64,000 bases of DNA from Amorphoplanes digitatis (GTDB lineage Bacteria; Actinomycetota; Actinomycetes; Mycobacteriales; Micromonosporaceae). How positions within the stretch are numbered: position 1 is the stretch's first letter; each line of letters starts with the position of its first letter. The notes beneath the pieces were generated by a model. It ran no database searches, was not told the DNA's origin, and was given only the letters and a program-made list of their open reading frames with translations. The translations under genes and the position numbers were made by a program. The stretch is taken from the NCBI RefSeq assembly GCF_014205335.1, contig NZ_JACHNH010000001.1, positions 620,001 through 684,000 on the forward strand, written 5' to 3'. Of the stretch, positions 40,720 through 48,255 are shown in pieces.

Positions 40720-40760
40720 CCCGGCGGGCCGAGGTGCTCGATGTGCCTCGGCCCGCCGGG
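40720..40760 (+). terminator. intrinsic terminator after the malic enzyme gene
   Basis: A perfect 15-base stem (CCCGGCGGGCCGAGG and its complement) has an 11-base loop and begins 11 bases after the stop codon. Confidence 0.88.
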
Positions 40761-40788
40761 TCCGGCGGTTTCGCCTTAAGCTGCCGGT

Positions 40789-41739
40789 ATGCGAGCCGCT
40801 TATGCCACTGCGACGAAGCCCGACGAGCCACTTGCCGCGTTGACGGTCGGTGACCTGCCCGAACCGTCCCCGCCCGAGGGCTGGACGACGGTCGACGTGC
40901 GCGCAAGCTCGCTCAACCACCACGACATCTGGTCGCTGCGCGGGGTCGGGCTGCCCGCCGACCGGCTGCCGATGATCCTCGGCTGCGACGCGTCCGGAGT
41001 GGACGCCGACGGCAACGAGGTCGTCGTCTACCCGGTCATCGACGACCCGCAGGACCCGCGCCGCTTCTCACTGCTCTCCGAGCGCTGGCCCGGGACGCTG
41101 GCCGAGCGGGTGGCGGTGCCGACGGGAAACCTCGTGCCCAAGCCCGCGGGCATCTCGTTCCTCGAGGCCGCGTGCCTGCCGACGGCATGGCTGACCGCCT
41201 ACCACATGCTGATGAGCCGCGGCCGCGTCGCGGACGCCGAGTCGGTGCTGGTACAGGGCGCCGGCGGCGGCGTATCGACCGCGGCGGTCGTGCTCGCCGT
41301 CGCGCTCGGCAAGCGCGTGTACGCGACCAGCCGCGACGCCGACAAGCGCGCGAAGGTCGCCGAGCTCGGCGCCGTGGCGATCGAACCCGGCGGCCGCCTC
41401 CCGGAGCGGGTGGGCGTGGTGATCGAGTCGGTGGGCGCCCCGACGTTCGAGCACTCGCTGAAGTGTTCGGCGCCGGGCGCCCGGATCGTGGTCTGCGGCG
41501 CGACCGGCGGCCCGTTCCCGAAGGTCGACCTGCGCCGTGTCTTCATGATGCAGCTCGAGATCCTCGGCAGCACGATGGGCACGGCGGCGGAACTGGCCGC
41601 ACTGCTCGACCTCTGCGTGGACCGCGACATCCGCCCGGTGATCGACTCCACGTACGGCTTCTCGGCGGTCGCCGACGCGTTCGCCCGCCTGAACTCAGGC
41701 GAAGCCTTCGGCAAGGTCGCCATCGACCACCTCCACTAG
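40789..41739 (+). CDS. zinc-free medium-chain dehydrogenase/reductase (quinone oxidoreductase-like)
   Basis: The 316-residue MDR-superfamily protein has the GroES-like N-domain (VRASSLNHHDIWSLRG, MILGCDASGVD). A Rossmann domain follows (VLVQGAGGGVSTAAVVLAVA, RVYATSRDADKRAKVAELGA). The structural-zinc Cys quartet of alcohol dehydrogenases is absent, so an NADPH-dependent quinone or enal reductase is likely. The ATG start is clear. It is a stand-alone gene between two terminator-like regions. Confidence 0.85.
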   Translation: MRAAYATATKPDEPLAALTVGDLPEPSPPEGWTTVDVRASSLNHHDIWSLRGVGLPADRLPMILGCDASGVDADGNEVVVYPVIDDPQDPRRFSLLSERWPGTLAERVAVPTGNLVPKPAGISFLEAACLPTAWLTAYHMLMSRGRVADAESVLVQGAGGGVSTAAVVLAVALGKRVYATSRDADKRAKVAELGAVAIEPGGRLPERVGVVIESVGAPTFEHSLKCSAPGARIVVCGATGGPFPKVDLRRVFMMQLEILGSTMGTAAELAALLDLCVDRDIRPVIDSTYGFSAVADAFARLNSGEAFGKVAIDHLH

Positions 41740-41951
41740 CGCCGGACTGCGGCCGGGGCTCCGGTGAGGTCTGGACGCGCGCGCCCGGATCGCCCGAGCG
41801 CCGGCGCCGTTCTGTGTAATCCCGCGCGCGACGGCCCGAAACCGGCGCTGGGCGGCGTCAGGCTGATCATGACGGCCTGACTTCCCGCCTTGCGGTGCGG
41901 GAGCCGGTCTATGGTCGTCCGCTTGCCTGGGCGGATTGTGACGGCCTCGAC

Positions 41952-42878
41952 CTAAAGGTCGCTCTCGACGTTTTTGCGGCCTTCGAGCCGTCGCTTGGCG
42001 GCGGCGTCGCCGTAGAGGCTCCAGCGCCAGAAGTCGGTGGTGGCGGTGGCGACGACGTTGAAGTCCTTGCCGTCGGTGGTGACGTGGCCGCCGTTCGGGA
42101 CGGTCAGCATCGCCTTGGGCCACGGCACGGCCTCGAAGGCGGCGAGGCCGTCGGCGTACCGGATGGTCCGGTCGAGCTTGCCGTGCACGAAGAAGACGGA
42201 GGCGGGCGGCCCGGAGAACGGGATCGGCAGGACCTGGCGGCCGGCCAGGACGACGGCGGCGTCGAGACGGTCGTCGCGGTCGTCGCGGGTGCCGGAGAGC
42301 ATGCCGATCGTGGTGATGCCGCCGGCGGAGTGCCCGGCCGCCGCGACGTGCGCCTCGTCGAGGCGGCCCCGCAGCGGGTCGCCGGCCCGGGTGTCGAGGG
42401 CGAGCACCTCGGTGAGCACGTGCGAGGCGTCGGCGGGCTGGTTGACCACGTCGATCACGTTAAATTCGGGGACTCCCGCGGAGGTGTGCGGGTAGGCCGG
42501 GCCGGCGACGACGAAGCCCGCGCCGGCCCAGCGGGAAAGCAGCCGCTCGTAGTCGCCCGGCCGGGCGGTGAGCCCGTGGCTGAACACGATCACCGGGTAC
42601 GGGCCTTTGCCGGTGGCCGGGTACCAGACGGTGGTCGGCAGCGGGCGGTCCGCGCCGCGGCTGAGCCGCAGCTTCCTGACCTTGACCGGGAGGGTTCCGC
42701 TCGGCGCCTTCCCGGCGAGTGCGGCCGTTGCCGACGGGGCCGGTGCGCCGGCTGCCGGTGCCTTCGCGGCCGCGGATGCGGAGGCGGCCGGTGCGGTGCC
42801 CGGCGGCGGAACCGACTCGGCCGAGCAGGAGGTCAGCGCCGCCACTGCGATCAACAGCGCGACTGTCCGGCATTTCAT
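41952..42878 (-). CDS. secreted lipoprotein alpha/beta hydrolase
   Basis: A 308-residue predicted lipoprotein has a signal peptide ending in the lipobox LTSC, so Cys18 would carry lipid. An Ala/Pro-rich linker runs to about residue 60. The hydrolase core of the platelet-activating-factor-acetylhydrolase/dienelactone type has VIVFSHGLTARPGDY (oxyanion), AAGHSAGGITTIGML (Ser nucleophile), FFVHGKLDRTI (Asp) and PNGGHVTTDG (His). Its start overlaps the stop of the nucleotidyltransferase gene as ATGA. The substrate is unknown. Confidence 0.87.
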   Translation of the reverse strand: MKCRTVALLIAVAALTSCSAESVPPPGTAPAASASAAAKAPAAGAPAPSATAALAGKAPSGTLPVKVRKLRLSRGADRPLPTTVWYPATGKGPYPVIVFSHGLTARPGDYERLLSRWAGAGFVVAGPAYPHTSAGVPEFNVIDVVNQPADASHVLTEVLALDTRAGDPLRGRLDEAHVAAAGHSAGGITTIGMLSGTRDDRDDRLDAAVVLAGRQVLPIPFSGPPASVFFVHGKLDRTIRYADGLAAFEAVPWPKAMLTVPNGGHVTTDGKDFNVVATATTDFWRWSLYGDAAAKRRLEGRKNVESDL

Positions 42879-43435
42879 GCGCCCATTGTGCCCGGGTTTG
42901 CATCCCGGCCCGGTGTGATCTTGCGCGCGACCATCGCGGCCCGGAGCAGGGCGATGTCCCGTCGGTCCTTCTCGCGGCGGGCGAGGCCGGGAACCCAGAC
43001 CGGCATCATCTCCTTGATCTCGATCTGCGCCCGCGGGCTGACGATCGGGCAGCTCACGGCCCCGATCCGGCCGGGCGCCCCGGCAAGCAGGTCCGCCGGC
43101 CACCGGGTACCCGCGTAGGGCCCGGCGGGCACCGTCGGGCAGCGGTCGGCGTCCTCGCCGAGCAGCGTGACCTGTACGTCCAGCCCGGCCGGGCTTTCCA
43201 GATCATGCTGGAGTCCCGCCGGGGCGCGGCCCGGTACGTCGCGGTAGCCGAGCCCGCGCAGCGCGCCGACGATGCGGTCCGCGTCCGTGTCCCGGCAGAA
43301 GAAGTCGATGTCCAGGTGCGGCCGGGTCACCTCACCGAGGTAGAAGTCCATCGCCCAGCCGCCCCGCAACCACAGCCCGGCGCCGGAGGCCCGGACGATC
43401 TCGGAGATCGCGCGCAGTTGCAGATCCGGGTCCAT
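42875..43435 (-). CDS. aminoglycoside-type nucleotidyltransferase family protein
   Basis: A 186-residue protein starts at ATG 43435 (MDPDLQLRAISEIVRASG). LRGGWAMDFYLGEVTRPHLD holds the nucleotidyltransferase Gly-Gly loop and the first Asp of the D-x-D pair (DIDFF follows). Its size and motif resemble ANT(2'')/LnuA-like enzymes. Drug resistance is not shown; many chromosomal members have unknown substrates. It is coupled to the lipoprotein hydrolase through overlapping codons, an unusual pairing. Confidence 0.78.
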   Translation of the reverse strand: MDPDLQLRAISEIVRASGAGLWLRGGWAMDFYLGEVTRPHLDIDFFCRDTDADRIVGALRGLGYRDVPGRAPAGLQHDLESPAGLDVQVTLLGEDADRCPTVPAGPYAGTRWPADLLAGAPGRIGAVSCPIVSPRAQIEIKEMMPVWVPGLARREKDRRDIALLRAAMVARKITPGRDANPGTMGA

Positions 43436-43560
43436 CCGGCCAGCGTAGGCAGCCGGGACACTCCCACGGACGGGTGAAATCTCCGGACGAAGAGCGAACG
43501 CCCTGCTAAAGGGCAGGACGCCCTGTCGCGGGCCCACCCGGCTTCGCTATGGTCGTGCGC

Positions 43561-43728
43561 ATGCCTGACAACACCGTCGACCCGAGCGGCAACACCGAGG
43601 CCTTCCGCGCCTTCACGCAGCAGACTCCGCAGGAGCCGCCAGCCCCGTCCAAAACCCCGCTGTTCATCGGCGTGGGCGTCGTCGCGATCGTCCTGATCGC
43701 GCTGATCGCCTGGCTGGCGCTGGGCTGA
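43561..43728 (+). CDS. small C-terminally anchored membrane protein
   Basis: A 55-codon ORF begins MPDNTVDPSGNTEAFRAFTQ. It has a polar, Pro-rich N-terminal half, then one hydrophobic helix (LFIGVGVVAIVLIALIAWLA) at the very end, as in tail-anchored proteins. ATG 43561 is the first start, and composition fits real coding sequence. It is divergent from the nucleotidyltransferase gene. The family is not recognised. Confidence 0.6.
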   Translation: MPDNTVDPSGNTEAFRAFTQQTPQEPPAPSKTPLFIGVGVVAIVLIALIAWLALG

Positions 43729-44034
43729 CCAGGACTCCTGCCGACCTGATCCGGACTGAGCGCGGGCCGGGCTGATCACGGGCTCCCGCCCGCAGGCCCG
43801 CCCGCGCCACGCCTGATTCCGCCCTCTCCGGCTCCTCGCCGCCCCAGTGACTTGGGTGGCGTGGGCTTGGCGGTCGCCGCACCGCGCGCTTCCCGCTTCT
43901 GCGCCGTCGTGGCCTCGTGGGTGGCTTGGTTCGGCGCGCCGGCGTGTTCCGGCTTTCGCGCTGGTCGGTTTCCGGGCTGCCTTGGCTTCGGGGCCGTACG
44001 GGCTTGGGTTGTCGTCGCGCGGTGGTGTGTTTGG
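43729..44034. other. gene-free gap between convergent genes
   Basis: These 306 bases lie between the small membrane protein gene and the end of ackA. They are GC-rich with runs of GTGGCGTGGGC-like sequence. I see no convincing ORF, RNA gene, repeat or strong terminator. Confidence 0.55.
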
Positions 44035-45141
44035 TCAGCGGGAGAGGACGGTGGCTACCTGGCCGGCGATCTCCAGTTCCTCGTCGGTGGGGACCACGCA
44101 CACCGCTACGGCTGCGCCGTCCGGCGAGATGATTTGGGCGTTGCGGGTGTTGCGGGGGTCGTCGATGGTGATGCCCAGGGCGGTTAGGCCTGCCAGGGAG
44201 TGTGCGCGGACCTCCGGGGACTTCTCGCCGATGCCGGCGGTGAACGTGATCGCGTCGGCGCCGCCCAGGACTGCCAGGTACATGCCTACGTATTCCTTGA
44301 TGCGGCGGCAGTAGAGGTCGATGGCGAGCGTTGCGGCGTGGTCGCCCTGCTGCCAGCGGTGCTCCACCGTGCGCATGTCGTTGTCGCCGGTGAGGCCCTG
44401 CATGCCGGCGGACCGGGTCAGGGACCGCTCGATCTCCTCGATCGGCAGGCCCGCGACCCGGTGCAGGTGGAAGATCACCGTGGGGTCGATGTCGCCGCAG
44501 CGGGTGCCCATGACGAGGCCGGAGAGCGGGGACATGCCCATCGAGGTCGCGACGCTGCGGCCGCCGTCGACCGCGCAGGCGCTCGCACCGTTGCCGAGGT
44601 GCAGGGTGATCACCTTTGCGGTCGCGGCGGGCAGGCCGAGCAATTCGGCGGTCTTGCGTGCCACGTAGGCGTGCGACGTGCCATGGAAGCCGTAGCGGCG
44701 GATCTGCCAGCGGTCGGTCAGCGCGGTGTCGATCGCGTAGGTCGAGCCCTCCGGCGGGATCGTCTGGTGGAACGCGGTGTCGAAGACCGCCACCTGCGGC
44801 ACGGCCGGGAGCAGCTTGCGGGCCACCGCGATGCCGGTGAGCGCCGCGGGATTGTGCAGCGGCGCGAGCGGGACGAGCCGCTCGACGGTCGCGACCAGCA
44901 CGTCGTCGATCACCGTCGCCTCGGCGAACTCGGTGCCGCCGTGCACGACGCGGTGGCCGACCGCGTCGAGGCCGGCGAGGTCGACCTCGGCCATGACGCG
45001 TTGCATGGCGGCCTCGTGGTCGGCCGCGTCGCCGCCCGGCTCGCCGATCCGCTCCACCAGGCCCTTGGCCAGGGTCGCGGTGTCGTCGAAGAGCCGGTAT
45101 TTCACCGACGAGGAGCCGGTGTTGAGCACGAGGATTTTCAT
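44035..45141 (-). CDS. ackA: acetate kinase
   Basis: AckA interconverts acetyl phosphate and acetate with ATP. The 368-residue protein has the N-terminal signature LVLNTGSSSVKYRLFD. It also has the catalytic region FDTAFHQTIPPE, RRYGFHGTSHAYVARK, LHLGNGASACAV and GIGEKSPEVR. It starts at ATG 45141, overlapping the pta stop as ATGA. The pta-ackA order is the standard operon for acetate overflow and acetyl phosphate. Confidence 0.97.
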   Translation of the reverse strand: MKILVLNTGSSSVKYRLFDDTATLAKGLVERIGEPGGDAADHEAAMQRVMAEVDLAGLDAVGHRVVHGGTEFAEATVIDDVLVATVERLVPLAPLHNPAALTGIAVARKLLPAVPQVAVFDTAFHQTIPPEGSTYAIDTALTDRWQIRRYGFHGTSHAYVARKTAELLGLPAATAKVITLHLGNGASACAVDGGRSVATSMGMSPLSGLVMGTRCGDIDPTVIFHLHRVAGLPIEEIERSLTRSAGMQGLTGDNDMRTVEHRWQQGDHAATLAIDLYCRRIKEYVGMYLAVLGGADAITFTAGIGEKSPEVRAHSLAGLTALGITIDDPRNTRNAQIISPDGAAVAVCVVPTDEELEIAGQVATVLSR

Positions 45142-47204
45142 GAGCCCGCCTGGATCGCCGTGATCGCCACGGTGTTGACGATGTCCTTGACCGTCGCGCC
45201 CCGGGACAGGTCGTTGACCGGGCGCCGGAGCCCCTGCATGACCGGCCCGACCGCGACGGCGTTGGCCGAGCGCTGCACCGCCTTGTAGGTGTTGTTGCCG
45301 GAGCTGAGATCGGGGAAGACGAACACCGTCGCCTTGCCGGCCACGGTGCTGCCCGGCAGCTTGGTCGCCGCCACCTGAGGGTCGATTGCCGCGTCGTACT
45401 GGATGGGACCCTCCACGGGTAGGTCGGGGCGTTGCTCGCGGATCAGGGCGGTCGCGGCGGCCACCTTCTCGACGTCGGCGCCCGAGCCCGAGCTGCCGGT
45501 CGAGTAGGAGAGCATGGCGACCCGCGGCTCGATGCCGAACGCCGCCGCGGTCTGCGCGGACGACAGCGCGATGTCGGCGAGCTGGGCGGCGTCCGGGTCG
45601 GGGTTGACCGCGCAGTCGCCGTAGACCAGCACGCGGTCGGCCAGCAGCATGAAGAAGACGCTGGACGCGACCGACAGGCCGGGCACGGTCTTGATGATCT
45701 CGAATGCCGGGCGGATGGTCGCGGCGGTCGTGTGGCCGGCGCCCGAGACCATGCCGTCGGCGAGTCCGGCGCTGACCATCATCGTGCCGAAGTAGTTGAC
45801 GTCGCGGACCACGTCGTAGGCCAGGTCGAGCGTGACCGCCTTGTGTTTGCGCAGCTCCGCGTAGCGCTCGGCGAAGTCGTCGCGCCAGGGGGCGGTGGCC
45901 GGGTCGACCAGCCGGGCCGCACCGATCTCGACGCCCACCTCGCGGGCCCGCCGGGTGATCTCGGCCGGGTCGCCGAGCAGGGTGAGGTCGGCGACGCCGC
46001 GCCGCAGCAGGGTCTCGGTGGCGCGCAGGATGCGCTCGTCGGTGCCCTCCGGCAGCACGAGGTGGCGGCGGTTGGCGCGGGCGCGGTCGATCAGGTCGTT
46101 CTCGAACATCAGGGGGGTCACCCGGCTGGAACGGGTGACGTCGAGCAGCCGGTTGAGCTCGGTGGTGTCCACATGGGTCTCGAACGCGCCGAGCGCCGCC
46201 TCCACCTTGCGCGGTGTGCCGACGCTGAGCTTCGCCTCGATCCGGTTCGCGGCGCTGATGGTCTGGTAGCTGTCCGACCGCACGACAAGCATCGCCAGGC
46301 CGGTGTTGAGCCGCTCGATCAGCCGGACTGCGCGGGGGTCGGGCAGCTCGCCGAGGGTCAGCACCAGGCCGGCGAGCGTCACGCTGCCGGCGGCGTGTGC
46401 GGCGCTCGCCGCCACGAGCAGGTCGGCCCGGTCGCCGGGGGTGATGATCAGCGCGCCGTCGGTCAGGTGGTCGAGCAGGGCCGGCACGTGCGCGGCGCCG
46501 ACCACGTAGTCGAGGACGTCGCGGTCGAGGGCGGCCTCGCCGCCGGTCACGACGGTCGCGTCGAGGGCGGCCGCGACCTCCGCGACGGTCGGCGCCGCCA
46601 CCGCGGGAACCTCGGGGATGGCCCAGACCGGGACCGGCAGGCCGCCCGGGGTCGCCATCCCCGGGGGCACCCGGTTGGCGATCACCGCCAGGACGGTCGC
46701 GTCCAGGTCCACAAGGGTGTGGTAGGCCGAGCGGACCGTCGCGTTCAGGTCCGGGCGCCGTCCCTGGCCCGCGACGACGGGAATCACCACGCTGCCGAAC
46801 TCGGTCGCGAGGCGTGCGTTGAACGCCAGCTCGCGGGGCAGCTCGTCGTGCCCGTCGTCCTGGCCGTCGGAGAAGTCGCTGCCGATCACGATCACCGAGC
46901 CGCACTGGCGCTCGACCGCGCGGTAGCGCTCGACGATGCGGGAGATGAGCTCCTCGCGCCGGCCGTCGGCGACCAGCGTGGCGGCCTCGGCCACGGTGAC
47001 GCCGAACGACTCCGCGTAGGGCGCGACGACGGGGTAGCGGGTGGTGAGCAGGGTCAGCAGCGGGTCCGCGCCGGGGCCGGCCGTCAGCGGCCGGAACACG
47101 CCGATCCGGGCCACCTGCCGGGACAGGAGCTCGGCAAGCCCGAGGGCGACGGTGCTCTTGCCGACGCCGGGCCCGAGCCCGGCGACGTAGACGCTGCTTG
47201 CCAC
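45138..47204 (-). CDS. pta: phosphate acetyltransferase (long type with P-loop and DRTGG domains)
   Basis: Pta makes acetyl phosphate from acetyl-CoA. This is the long form of about 688 residues. A dethiobiotin-synthetase-like P-loop domain (VAGLGPGVGKSTVALGLAEL) is first, then a DRTGG domain (about 215-330). The catalytic PTA domain has RANRRHLVLPEGTDERILRA, GMVSGAGHTTAATIRPAFEI and the C-terminal SNYTKAV-like region. GTG 47204 gives the usual start; the frame is open to GTG 47237. The N-terminal domains are regulatory in homologs. Confidence 0.93.
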   Translation of the reverse strand: MASSVYVAGLGPGVGKSTVALGLAELLSRQVARIGVFRPLTAGPGADPLLTLLTTRYPVVAPYAESFGVTVAEAATLVADGRREELISRIVERYRAVERQCGSVIVIGSDFSDGQDDGHDELPRELAFNARLATEFGSVVIPVVAGQGRRPDLNATVRSAYHTLVDLDATVLAVIANRVPPGMATPGGLPVPVWAIPEVPAVAAPTVAEVAAALDATVVTGGEAALDRDVLDYVVGAAHVPALLDHLTDGALIITPGDRADLLVAASAAHAAGSVTLAGLVLTLGELPDPRAVRLIERLNTGLAMLVVRSDSYQTISAANRIEAKLSVGTPRKVEAALGAFETHVDTTELNRLLDVTRSSRVTPLMFENDLIDRARANRRHLVLPEGTDERILRATETLLRRGVADLTLLGDPAEITRRAREVGVEIGAARLVDPATAPWRDDFAERYAELRKHKAVTLDLAYDVVRDVNYFGTMMVSAGLADGMVSGAGHTTAATIRPAFEIIKTVPGLSVASSVFFMLLADRVLVYGDCAVNPDPDAAQLADIALSSAQTAAAFGIEPRVAMLSYSTGSSGSGADVEKVAAATALIREQRPDLPVEGPIQYDAAIDPQVAATKLPGSTVAGKATVFVFPDLSSGNNTYKAVQRSANAVAVGPVMQGLRRPVNDLSRGATVKDIVNTVAITAIQAGS

Positions 47205-47264
47205 GTCCTCAACGTACCGGTCGGCCGATGATTCCACGCCGACCCTGTGGATAACCGCCGGCGG

Positions 47265-47993
47265 TCAGAGCAGGGCGCGGAGGTAGCCGTCCGGGCGTTC
47301 CAGGAACCGGCGCCAGTGCGCGACGATCTCCAGTTCGTCCCATTTCACCCGGCGGATCCCGTGGTCACCCAGCTCCAGGATTGTCGCGTCCGGCAGCGCC
47401 GTCAGCACCGGCGAGTGCGTCGCCACCACCACCTGCGCGCCCTGGCCACGCAGCCCGTCCAGGCGGGCGAGCAGGCCGAGCGTCGACGTGAACGACAGCG
47501 GGGCCTCCGGCTCGTCCATCAGGTAGAAGCCGTACCCCCGGAACTTGCGGTCCAGCAGTTCCAGGAAGCCCTCGCCGTGGCTGCGGTCGTGCAGGCCGGT
47601 GTCCGGGTTCGGGCCCGGCAGGGCCTCGAGATAGGTGTAGAGGCCGTGCGTGGTCTCCGCGCGCAGGAAGTACGCGTTCGCCGCCCGGCCCGGCGTCCGG
47701 ATCACCCGCAGTGCGGAGCCCAGCGGCGACTCCGTCACCCGGGTGCTGTGCCGGGCGCTGCGTGAGCCGCCCTCCGGATTCAGGCCGTGCACCGCCGCCA
47801 GGGCCTCGACAAGCGTCGACTTCCCCGAGCCGTTCTCGCCGACCAGGAACGTCACCCCCGCCGGGATGTTCAGGCCGTGCTCCAGCACCGCCGCGATCGC
47901 GGGGATCCTCGCCCACCAGGCATCGCGGTCGATCTCCGCGCCGAGGTCCGCCTCGACGCGGCGGATCGGCCGTGGTTGCCGGTCGCGTGCCAC
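47265..47993 (-). CDS. AAA/ABC-type ATPase of unknown role
   Basis: A soluble protein of about 242 residues. VTFLVGENGSGKSTLVEALA is the Walker A region. YGFYLMDEPEAPLSFTSTLG is Walker B with the signature-like surround, and VVVATHSPVLTALPDA holds the switch His. There is no transmembrane partner. It resembles the small AAA_23/OLD-related predicted ATPases. The start is GTG 47993 (TTG 47999 possible). It follows the DUF6104 gene with a 15-base gap, so the two are probably one unit. Related proteins occur with toxin or repair systems, but nothing here shows that. Confidence 0.82.
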   Translation of the reverse strand: MARDRQPRPIRRVEADLGAEIDRDAWWARIPAIAAVLEHGLNIPAGVTFLVGENGSGKSTLVEALAAVHGLNPEGGSRSARHSTRVTESPLGSALRVIRTPGRAANAYFLRAETTHGLYTYLEALPGPNPDTGLHDRSHGEGFLELLDRKFRGYGFYLMDEPEAPLSFTSTLGLLARLDGLRGQGAQVVVATHSPVLTALPDATILELGDHGIRRVKWDELEIVAHWRRFLERPDGYLRALL

Positions 47994-48008
47994 GCTCAAC
48001 GTCGCGGC

Positions 48009-48188
48009 CTACTCCTCGTCGTCCTCGTCGTCGCGGGCCAGCCAGGTCGCGAAGCGCTCGATCGCCGTCTCGAACTCCGGGTGGTTGTCGACGAAGTTCC
48101 GGAGCTGTTCGCCCACCCACTCCAGCGTCACGGACTCCTCGCCGCGCCGCTCGACCAGTTCCTCGATGCCACGGTCGGTGAAGTACAC
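48009..48188 (-). CDS. DUF6104 family protein
   Basis: A 59-residue acidic protein starts at GTG 48188 with GGGAGAGACC directly before it. It reads VYFTDRGIEELVERRGEE, then VTLEWVGEQLRNFVDNHPEF and ends in a run of Asp/Glu. This is the DUF6104 pattern of actinobacteria. Its function is unknown; it is predicted helical and soluble. It is placed between kgd and the ATPase gene and probably co-transcribed with the latter. Confidence 0.85.
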   Translation of the reverse strand: MYFTDRGIEELVERRGEESVTLEWVGEQLRNFVDNHPEFETAIERFATWLARDDEDDEE

Positions 48189-48207
48189 GGTCTCTCCCAA
48201 ACAGGTG

Positions 48208-48242
48208 AAAGGGCGCCCCGCGCATGTCGCGGGGCGCCCTTT
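48208..48242 (-). terminator. strong terminator between kgd and the DUF6104 gene
   Basis: A perfect 15-base stem (AAAGGGCGCCCCGCG and its complement) with a 5-base loop has A-runs on one side and T-runs on the other. It begins 14 bases past the kgd stop on the minus strand. The symmetric A/T flanks would also let it act on the plus strand. Confidence 0.92.
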
Positions 48243-48255
48243 TTCTAACAGACGG

